Assembly (NCBI RefSeq): GCF_000016825.1
Contig: NC_009513.1
Coordinates: 62,001 to 126,000, forward strand
Direction: 5' to 3'
From: Limosilactobacillus reuteri subsp. reuteri
GTDB taxonomy: Bacteria > Bacillota > Bacilli > Lactobacillales > Lactobacillaceae
Length of the DNA stretch: 64,000 nucleotides
A model generated the notes under the pieces. That model was not told the origin of the DNA. It ran no database searches and was given only the letters and a program-made list of their open reading frames with translations. Of this stretch, positions 56,964 through 64,000 are shown piece by piece; the stretch's first letter is position 1, and every line of letters begins with the position of its first letter. A program made the position numbers and the translations under genes.

Positions 56964-58965
56964 TTTCGGGATTAATAATCCTAAGTATATTAATTTGCAA
57001 CGTACTGGCAACCAAACTGGATCATTAATGCGCCTTGAAGGTACTACAAATAATGTTTCAATTAATGGCGATATTAATAATGTTGTTACCCCATTAGCTC
57101 AATGGGATGAAGGCGCAAAAAATAATCCTTCATACTATTGGTATATTGAGAATGAAGCTAACCAGAATAACTGGGGTGATTATGCAAATCGCTTTGTACA
57201 AAGTGGAAAGAATCCTGAGCCCACTGCAAATGCCGGAGTTACTACATTTATGCATTCAAGCGGTAGTGTACAGATGGCTCCTAACCAGGCAGGAACTAAT
57301 TCATCCAAGTTTAGCAATGGAGAAGTTGCCCAAACTCTAAATGAAGCTATAAATTATCAAGCTCCATATTTGAATCAATTCTTAAATCACTTTAGTTGGT
57401 GGGCACCACAAAGAATTGCCATGGGAAGCGGTTTAGAGAATGTAGTAACACCAACTGATTCAGAAAAGTATCAACCGATAGTTCAAACTATTGATGGTAA
57501 TACTAACCAAACTTTAAGTGATTTAACTGCTAAAGGCGGGATCAAAGGTTTACTTTCTAGCGATGGTACTGTAACTACTGATCTTTCTTCTGTTAAGAAC
57601 GTAAGCTGGTATGATGCAACTACTGATACTGATGCTACTGAGTGGAAGAGCGTAATGGGTGATGAAGCAGTACCAACTAACCCAACTGGTAATCTTAAGA
57701 CCACTGATAAATCAGCTTGGGCAAAAGTAACCTATACTGATGGTTCAGTTGACTTTGCTAATATTCCATTGAATATTACTGAACCAATGGCAAATCTTTA
57801 CACTCCATCATATAAGCCAGTAAATGTTGAACAAGGCCAAACTGCGACTGTTGACCCATCATTTACTGATCAAGATGGTAAGGGTACTACTGCTCCAACT
57901 GGAACCACATTTACGACTGGTACTGATACACCAAACTGGGCTACTATTGATCCATCAACAGGTACTGTAACTGTTAAACCACGTACTGATGTAACTCCAG
58001 GTGCTTACAATGTTCCAGTAACGGTAACTTACCCAGATAAGAGTACTGATGAAACGACCGTGCCAGTAATTGTTACTAAGCCTGGTCAAACAGTAACTTG
58101 GGGTGATAATGGTGCTGTTGTATTAACTACTGATGCTTCAAACACTAAGGCTCACGAAACTTCAGACAACTCACAAGTTGTACCCGTTTCTGATGTAACT
58201 GTAACTGCTCAAGGTTACAAGTTAGTAGATGGCAAGCTTGAAACTACTGCTACTCCAATTACTGTTGATCCATCAAACGTTAGCTGGAAGACAGCTCCAA
58301 ACACTAACGTTGATGAAGCAACTGCAGCTGGTAAGACTATTACTGGCAACGAAATTAACGTAGACTTGACTGGCAATGCTGACGCTCAAGCAATCCTTGG
58401 TCCAAAGAATGGTGTTGTAACTACTAACCCATTCACTATTGATGCTAAGGGTGCTGGTGCTAAGAATGTCACTGCTCCAGTTGATATTAAACTTGGCTCA
58501 GACTTGACTAGTGAACAATTTGGTCAATTAGTAGATAACAACATCCCGACTGATGAAATTGCTACTACTACTTGGGCAACTAAGCCAGATGCAAATGGTC
58601 AAGGCGGCGTAATTAAGATCACCTTCACTGATAAGGATGCTAATGGTAATCCAACTTACTTGAACATTAACATTCCAGCAAGTTTAATCAAGGTAACTAC
58701 TGATGCAGAAACCAATACCCCACAAGGTCAAGATGTTTCAACTAAGGTCGGCGAAGTTCCTGATGCAGAAAAAGGTATCAAGAATCCTGGTAGTTTACCA
58801 AGCGGCACAACTTACACTTGGCAAGACACTCCAGATACCACTAAACCAGGTAAGAAACCAGCAGTTGTTGTCGTAACTTACCCAGATGGTTCTAAAGATA
58901 CAGTTTCAACTAATGTGTTAAGCAACAATTTTTGTGCATTGTTTGTTGCGACTACTACTCCCTAA
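56964..58965 (+). pseudogene. surface adhesin, C-terminal part, truncated
   Basis: Continuation of the adhesin after the IS. It reads FGINNPKYINLQRTGNQTG, then the end of the solenoid domain, a Rib-type domain (VEQGQTATVDPSFTD...VTVTYPDKSTDETTVPV) and a related domain. The frame ends at 58965 after STNVLSNNF with a hydrophobic scrap, without the usual repeat array or LPxTG anchor. The gene is thus broken twice: by IS30 inside and by loss of its 3' end next to a decayed IS. Confidence 0.8.
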
Positions 58966-59009
58966 TAGATATAAGGTTTATAGCCTTATATAGTAGGTAT
59001 CATAAAATA

Positions 59010-59405
59010 GCTGAACATTGTTTAGATAAATTTGTCAAACGGTAGAATGATAATGCTTATAAGAAACCCCCGAATACTTAACTTTAAGCATTAGTAGCAA
59101 TATCTCCCCCAGATAACTTAAAAGTCTTATTGTCTACGCCAACAGCAATAAGCAGATAACAGTTTAGTTTTATCATATAAGTGTATTTGCTACTAAAAGT
59201 TTTTTACTGTTCATGACAATTGTGCTGAACAATGATTCAACAGTACACTTAGTACTAGCGATACCTCAAAAGTCGGCACAGAAATTACAACAGTATGGTA
59301 AATGTGCTAGCCTACTGTTGTAAGCCGCTTGGTGGTAGGTTTTAAATGTTGAATGGTGGACTTATCATCAAAGTTAGTTGTGCGTAAACTAACCAAAAAA
59401 GGATT
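59010..59405 (-). pseudogene. decayed ISL3-type transposase remnant
   Basis: On the minus strand, broken frames read FDDKSTIQHLKPTTKRLTTVG, then LPYCCNFCADF, KLLVANTLI, NCYLLIAVGVDNKTFKLSGG and DIATNA. They resemble the N-terminal part of ISL3 transposases (zinc-finger and FVANTPIVK-like segments) with many stops. Identification by recall of the family pattern only. It may mark the rearrangement that removed the adhesin 3' end. Confidence 0.35.
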
Positions 59406-59428
59406 TTCAGAAGTGAAAATCCTTTTTT
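59395..59428. terminator. strong terminator before serS leader
   Basis: AAAAAAGGATTTTC pairs perfectly with GAAAATCCTTTTTT around AGAAGT. Confidence 0.88.
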
Positions 59429-59448
59429 GTTTTAAACAAAAATTCAAT

Positions 59449-59707
59449 TGATAAATTAGGAAAAGTGTAATAAGATAATTGCAGAATAGAAAACACGAAT
59501 GCATTTCAAGTAGGTTGTTCAGAGAAGCAGCGGGTGGTGGGAGCTGTCGACCGAAACTCCGGTGCAAAAATATGTGGGCAGGTAATTCTGCACGGATAGT
59601 AGCCGTTATCTACTTCGAAGGGTGACTAAAGATAGTCAAACTTGGGTGGTACCGCGGAACTAGAGCCATTTCGTCCCAAAATATAAAGGATGGAATGGCT
59701 CTTTTTT
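59449..59707 (+). promoter_or_regulatory. promoter and T-box riboswitch of serS
   Basis: TTGATA (59449-59454), 17 bases and TAAGAT form a likely promoter. The leader contains the T-box sequence GGGTGGTACCGCGG (59644-59657), stem I elements with an AG-rich loop, and a terminator AGAGCCATTTCGTCC / GGATGGAATGGCTCT with a T-run ending near 59706. Uncharged serine tRNA should stabilise the antiterminator. The serine specifier codon could not be placed with certainty by eye. Confidence 0.9.
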
Positions 59708-59728
59708 ATATAATTAGGAGGAAATACG

Positions 59729-61036
59729 ATGTTAGATATTAAAAAGATTCGTCAAGAACCTGATTTTTATAAGGAAAAGTTAGCTACGCGTGGTGTAAAA
59801 CCAGAAGAAATTGATGAAGTTATTGCGTTAGATAAAAAGCGGCGGGAATTGCTCCAACAAACTGAAACAATGAAGGCGCAACGTAATGAAGCATCAAAGA
59901 AGATTGGAGAAGCTAAGCGTAATGGTGAATCCGCCGATGCTGCCATTAAGGAAACTCGTGAACTTGGTGATAAGATCAAGGAATTGGATACTGAAGTTGA
60001 AGCAAATGATGCTGAACTTCATGATAAGATGGCTCATCTTCCGAATGTTCCACATGATGGTGTTCCAGTTAGCTTAACGGAAGACGGTGCCGTTGAATTA
60101 CGGAAAGTCGGTAAGGTGCGGGACTTTGATTTTGAACCTAAGCATCACTGGGATATCGGTGAAAACCTTGGTATTTTAGACTTTGATCGCGCTGGTAAGG
60201 TTTCTGGTGCGCGTTTTGTCTACTACTTAGGTCTTGGTGCTCAGCTTGAACGGGCAGTTTATAACTTCATGCTTGATGAACACATGAAGGAAGGATATAC
60301 CGAAGTCTTACCACCATATATCGTCAATGCTGATTCAATGTATGGTACTGGTCAATTCCCTAAGTTCAAAGAAGGAGTTTACCAGGTTAACGGTGAGGAT
60401 ATGACATTGATCCCAACTGCTGAAGTTCCATTGACTAATTACTACCGTGGCGAAGTTATCCCAACTGAAGAATTACCGGTTTATGTTACTGCTTTAACAC
60501 CATCATTCCGTTCTGAAGCGGGAGCAGCGGGTCGTGATACCCGAGGATTGATCCGGATGCACCAATTTAACAAGGTAGAAATGGTTAAGTACACTAAACC
60601 AGAGAACTCATGGGATGAACTTGAAAAGATGACGGCTAACGCTGAAAACATCTTGAAGAAGTTAAACTTGCCATACCATGTTATTACCTTAACTACTGGT
60701 GACATGAGCTTTACGGCATCTGAAACCCATGACCTTGAATTGTGGATGCCAGCACAAAATAAGTATCGTGAAGTTTCGAGTTGTTCAAACTGCTTGGACT
60801 TCCAGGCACGGCGGATGCACACACAATACCGGGATGAAAATGGTAAGTTACAATATGTTCACACACTTAACGGTTCTGGTTTAGCCGTTGGTCGGACAGT
60901 TGCAGCTATCTTGGAAAACTATCAAAACGCTGATGGTTCTGTAACAATTCCAGAAGTATTGGTACCATACATGCATGGTGTTACTAAGATTACTAAGGAA
61001 AATGCGGTTCCTTTCCGTAATAAAGTTAATAAATAA
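59729..61036 (+). CDS. serS: seryl-tRNA synthetase
   Basis: Class II aminoacyl-tRNA synthetase of 435 residues. The N-terminal long coiled-coil arm (residues about 1-110) binds tRNA. Motif 2 is [21 protein letters not shown] and motif 3 includes [22 protein letters not shown] after AGGAGG, behind a T-box leader. Complete and housekeeping. Confidence 0.97.
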   Translation: MLDIKKIRQEPDFYKEKLATRGVKPEEIDEVIALDKKRRELLQQTETMKAQRNEASKKIGEAKRNGESADAAIKETRELGDKIKELDTEVEANDAELHDKMAHLPNVPHDGVPVSLTEDGAVELRKVGKVRDFDFEPKHHWDIGENLGILDFDRAGKVSGARFVYYLGLGAQLERAVYNFMLDEHMKEGYTEVLPPYIVNADSMYGTGQFPKFKEGVYQVNGEDMTLIPTAEVPLTNYYRGEVIPTEELPVYVTALTPSFRSEAGAAGRDTRGLIRMHQFNKVEMVKYTKPENSWDELEKMTANAENILKKLNLPYHVITLTTGDMSFTASETHDLELWMPAQNKYREVSSCSNCLDFQARRMHTQYRDENGKLQYVHTLNGSGLAVGRTVAAILENYQNADGSVTIPEVLVPYMHGVTKITKENAVPFRNKVNK

Positions 61037-61057
61037 GATATATAGAAGACAGCTTTT

Positions 61058-61098
61058 AAAAAAGAAGTTCGGATTGCTAAATCTGAGCTTCTTTTTTG
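61058..61098 (+). terminator. terminator after serS
   Basis: AAAAAAGAAG-T-TC-G-GATT pairs with AATC-T-GA-G-CTTCTTTTTT around GCTA. Confidence 0.85.
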
Positions 61099-61304
61099 AT
61101 TAAAAAAATCTAAGAAAAAGTGAAAAATAAATAAATTATACTTAATAAAATTAACTTATCGTTGGTTGTTAGCTTTAAAAATCATTGTTTAAAACGCTGA
61201 CATCTTGGATAAACACAAACTTTAATGAAGAATATTTATTTTATTTTCTGGCGATGATAAAGTAGTATCAACGTTAAAATTTGATTAAAAAGGAGTCGGT
61301 GCAG

Positions 61305-62768
61305 ATGCATAGCAGCAAGATAAAAAATATGATCATCACCATTGTTGCAGTTCTTGGAATTGTAGTGGGGTGGCAAATGGTCGAACCTCAGCAGGTATCT
61401 GCTGCCGAACCGACTTATACGTTTGCAACTAATAACACCTTTGAACCCTTTGAAATTCAAGATAGTAAAGGTGGGTACTCAGGAAAGAATCCTGGGATTG
61501 AAATTGAAATACTTAAGAAAATTGCTAAGCATGAGCATTTTAAGTATGAACTGAAGCCAATGAGTTTTAATGGTGACTTACAAGCTCTTGAAGCAGGACA
61601 AGTTGATGCAGTAATTGCTGGAATGAGCGTTACTGATGAACGAAAAGAAAAGTATGATTTTTCAACACCTTACTATACTAGCGGGGTTGTTATGGCTGTT
61701 GCAAAAGATAGCAATATTAAGTCGATGAGCCAATTAAAAGGCAAAACAGTTTCGGCTAAGTCAGGAACGAGTGCGGCATTATTTTTGAAGAACAACCAAA
61801 AGAAATATGGTTACAAAATTCGCTACTTTGATTCCTCAAATACGATGTGGAATGATGTGAAAACTGGGAACACAGTAGCTACTTTTGATGATGGTCCTGT
61901 TCTTGAATACGGAATTAAAGAAGGTGTCCCACTTAAGATTGTGACAAAGAAGCCAATTGATGCACAACCAGTTGCTGTTGGATACCAAAAGGGCAAGAAC
62001 TTAGAATTACAGAAAAAGATGAATGATGGGATTAAGTGGCTAAAAGATACTGGCCAAATGGATCAAATCATTGATAAGTATACTAAGAGTGACAAAACGA
62101 CGAAGGGCAGCGCGACTGATCGGACAATTTTGGGATTAATCCGCGCCAATTATCCAGCCTTGCTTCGTGGATTATGGATGACAATTGAATTAACCGTTGT
62201 CGGCATTATTTTTGCGATGATTTTTGGAGTAATTCTAGGTGTATTAGGTATTGCACAAAACAAATTTGCCAATGCTGTTTCTAGTACCCTGATTTATATC
62301 TTCCGTGGTATTCCAATGATTGTTTTAGCCTTCTTTATTTACATGGGGATTCCAAATGTTATTGGCCATAAAGTTCCGTTATTCTTAGCAGGAATCTTAA
62401 CGCTGACTTTTAACGAAGGGGCCTATATTGGAGCCATTGTTAAAGGTGGATTTGAATCCGTTAATATTGGACAGTGGGAAGCAGCACGGAGCTTAGGGTT
62501 GCCATATAGCAAAGCCTTGATTAAAGTTATTGCTCCTCAAGGATTTAAGTTAATGATTCCTTCGTTAGTTAACCAGTTTATTATTACCTTGAAAGACACC
62601 TCAATTCTTTCCGCAATTGGTGTAATGGAACTTACGCAAACGGGGACTGTTATCATTTCCCAGAACATGGAAGGATTTAAGATGTGGTTAATCATTGGAA
62701 CGATGTATATCATTATCATTACCCTGTTGACTTGGTTATCAAACTACGTACAAAAGAGGATGGGTTAA
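61305..62768 (+). CDS. amino acid ABC transporter, binding protein-permease fusion
   Basis: Fusion protein of 487 residues. A signal/anchor helix at the N-terminus ([15 protein letters not shown]) and an extracellular substrate-binding domain ([35 protein letters not shown]) are followed by a permease domain from about residue 290. The permease has [22 protein letters not shown], the contact loop for the ATPase. It belongs to the glutamine/arginine/polar-amino-acid GlnPQ-type family. ATG 61305 follows AAAGGAG; the in-frame TTG at 61281 is rejected. The ATPase gene follows one base later. Confidence 0.92.
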   Translation: MHSSKIKNMIITIVAVLGIVVGWQMVEPQQVSAAEPTYTFATNNTFEPFEIQDSKGGYSGKNPGIEIEILKKIAKHEHFKYELKPMSFNGDLQALEAGQVDAVIAGMSVTDERKEKYDFSTPYYTSGVVMAVAKDSNIKSMSQLKGKTVSAKSGTSAALFLKNNQKKYGYKIRYFDSSNTMWNDVKTGNTVATFDDGPVLEYGIKEGVPLKIVTKKPIDAQPVAVGYQKGKNLELQKKMNDGIKWLKDTGQMDQIIDKYTKSDKTTKGSATDRTILGLIRANYPALLRGLWMTIELTVVGIIFAMIFGVILGVLGIAQNKFANAVSSTLIYIFRGIPMIVLAFFIYMGIPNVIGHKVPLFLAGILTLTFNEGAYIGAIVKGGFESVNIGQWEAARSLGLPYSKALIKVIAPQGFKLMIPSLVNQFIITLKDTSILSAIGVMELTQTGTVIISQNMEGFKMWLIIGTMYIIIITLLTWLSNYVQKRMG

Positions 62769-62769
62769 T

Positions 62770-63513
62770 ATGGATAAAAACTATAAAGTACAAGTAAAAA
62801 ATCTGCACAAAAGTTATGGAAGTAATGAAGTGCTGAAAGGTATTAGCTTGGACGTAAAACCCAATGAGGTGGTTTGCATGATTGGACCATCAGGATCGGG
62901 TAAAAGTACCTTTCTTCGTTGCATTAATAAGCTTGAAGAACCAAATAGCGGCCATATTTATATTGATGGTTACGATATTGCTGATCCGCAAGTAAATATT
63001 AATAAGGTTCGGGAAAATATCGGGATGGTTTTTCAGCACTTTAATCTCTTTCCAAATATGAATGTTTTGGAGAATATCACTTTGGCACCTGTTCAACTTG
63101 GCAAGATGACCAAGGAAGAGGCAGAAAAGGACGCGATGCACTATCTTGACTTAGTTGGGCTAGCTGATAAAGCAGGGGCAGATCCAACTAAGCTGTCTGG
63201 AGGGCAAAAGCAACGGGTAGCCATCGCCCGTGCCCTTGCAATGAAACCGGATGTAATGCTCTTTGATGAACCAACGAGTGCCCTTGACCCTGAAATGGTA
63301 GGGGATGTTTTGGAAGTAATGAAACGGTTAGCGCAAGAGGGAATGACCATGATCGTGGTAACTCACGAAATGGGATTTGCTAAGCAGGTTGCCGATCGGG
63401 TGGTCTTCTTCCATAATGGTGATATTCGGGAACAAGGCACTCCAGAAGAGATTTTTGATCATCCACAACATCCAGATACGAAGAATTTCTTGGATAAAGT
63501 GCTAAATATTTAA
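62770..63513 (+). CDS. glnQ: amino acid ABC transporter ATPase
   Basis: ATP-binding subunit of 247 residues powering the preceding fusion protein. Walker [11 protein letters not shown]-loop [12 protein letters not shown], signature [15 protein letters not shown], Walker [15 protein letters not shown] and switch His in VTHEMGFA are all intact. Translationally linked to the upstream gene. Substrate (Gln, Arg or other) not determined. Confidence 0.94.
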   Translation: MDKNYKVQVKNLHKSYGSNEVLKGISLDVKPNEVVCMIGPSGSGKSTFLRCINKLEEPNSGHIYIDGYDIADPQVNINKVRENIGMVFQHFNLFPNMNVLENITLAPVQLGKMTKEEAEKDAMHYLDLVGLADKAGADPTKLSGGQKQRVAIARALAMKPDVMLFDEPTSALDPEMVGDVLEVMKRLAQEGMTMIVVTHEMGFAKQVADRVVFFHNGDIREQGTPEEIFDHPQHPDTKNFLDKVLNI

Positions 63514-63541
63514 TTATCGCCTGACTTTTAGTAATTTAAAT

Positions 63542-63569
63542 TTGACAAAGTTAGGATAATCATTATAAT
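63542..63569 (+). promoter_or_regulatory. promoter of the last permease
   Basis: TTGACA (63542-63547), 16-base spacer, TATAAT (63564-63569). Confidence 0.8.
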
Positions 63570-63589
63570 AATGAGTAACTTTTAATAAT

Positions 63590-63766
63590 TGGTTGACAGA
63601 GAATCTAGCATTTGCTGAAAGCTGGATCCAATTAAATGGCATGAGCGTTTGAAATGGAGTGGTTTCCTTATCAACCGAGAGGTAGTTCGCAAATGTGAGC
63701 TATAAAGATGGGTGGAACCGCGTTAAAAAACGTCCCTGGTAGATGATTACCAGGGACGTTTTTATT
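63590..63766 (+). promoter_or_regulatory. T-box riboswitch of amino acid permease
   Basis: Contains the T-box sequence GGGTGGAACCGCG (63710-63722) and a terminator with 13-base perfect arms (AACGTCCCTGGTA / TACCAGGGACGTT, 63729-63760) plus T-run. Regulation by an uncharged tRNA is clear; which amino acid is not. Confidence 0.88.
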
Positions 63767-63816
63767 TGTTTAAGAAAACGTTTTTGTTATTAACTAAATT
63801 TTTAAGGAGGCATATT

Positions 63817-64000
63817 ATGGACGAAAAACAACAACAGAAGTTAGAACGATCGCTTAAAAGTCGTCATGTGACGATGATTGCTATTGGTGGAGCTATTGGG
63901 ACCGGTCTTTTTCTTGGATCAGGAACAGCCATTCACCAAGCAGGTCCTTCAATCATTCTTTCATACCTGATCGTCGGTATCTTTTGCTTCTTTATGATGC
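63817..64000 (+). CDS. APC-family amino acid permease, N-terminal part
   Basis: Start of an amino acid permease cut by the window end; 61 residues visible. [20 protein letters not shown] is the helix 1 signature of the LysP/GabP/AroP-type AAT family. ATG 63817 follows AAGGAGG by seven bases. The upstream T-box implies its substrate is the amino acid sensed by that leader. Confidence 0.9.
   Translation, partial: MDEKQQQKLERSLKSRHVTMIAIGGAIGTGLFLGSGTAIHQAGPSIILSYLIVGIFCFFMM

Overview
The window looks like the chromosome of a low-GC, heterofermentative lactobacillus, most probably Limosilactobacillus (Lactobacillus) reuteri or a close relative. I base this on AT-rich DNA, AGGAGG ribosome sites, T-box and PyrR leaders, maltose phosphorylase chemistry, a water-forming NADH oxidase, YSIRK/Rib adhesin architecture and many IS200/IS605 and IS30-type elements. 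The species name is inference. I see no rRNA, tRNA, CRISPR array or prophage.

Layout. 1-2035: 3' part of addA. 2036-8896: maltose block (LacI regulator, thiolase, MFS sugar transporter, GH65 maltose phosphorylase, beta-phosphoglucomutase). 8973-13274: small anchored protein, a frameshifted RelQ-type alarmone synthetase, a two-component system and a ClC-family protein. 13426-14766: glutamate-cysteine ligase. 14880-15620: IS200-type element. 15669-19858: a C26 amidohydrolase, an aldo/keto reductase, a membrane glycerophosphodiesterase and an ECF S component. 20127-25602: NADH oxidase, GMP reductase, adenylosuccinate synthetase, an unusual membrane coiled-coil protein, and PyrR behind an attenuator-like leader. 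26178-28184: IS605-type element with intact TnpB. 28270-30401: C26 amidohydrolase plus APC permease. 30873-31513: frameshifted TetR-type regulator. 32121-37095: two GT4 protein-glycosyltransferase-like genes followed by a 604-residue protein that resembles an MSCRAMM adhesin fold but has no signal peptide.

37279-40364: GH13 alpha-glucosidase plus second MFS paralogue behind twin cre sites. 40442-44693: carAB behind a PyrR-type attenuator. 45075-47618: third MFS paralogue and another LacI regulator. 47757-49163: RlmCD-type methyltransferase. 49419-52170: compact flavin operon (two FMN-reductase-like proteins and ApbE). 52225-54134: group II intron. 54315-58965: surface adhesin interrupted by a deleted IS30-like element. 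59000-64000: IS scar, T-box-serS, amino-acid ABC transporter, and a T-box-controlled permease that runs off the end.

How the genes work together. Three related MFS transporters, a phosphorylase, a phosphoglucomutase and an alpha-glucosidase form a maltose/isomaltose regulon; two of the transporters share an identical LacI operator core. PyrR and carAB are about 18 kb apart on opposite strands but appear linked by an RNA attenuator. The most novel candidate is the flavin operon: the middle protein (FMN-reductase domain, PAS domain, acidic tail) carries four DxxTG[AV]S motifs of the type ApbE modifies, lies next to a cytosolic ApbE, and contains a strong in-frame internal ribosome site that would give a separate PAS-plus-tail protein. 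The second candidate is the signal-less adhesin-fold protein beside the glycosyltransferase pair.
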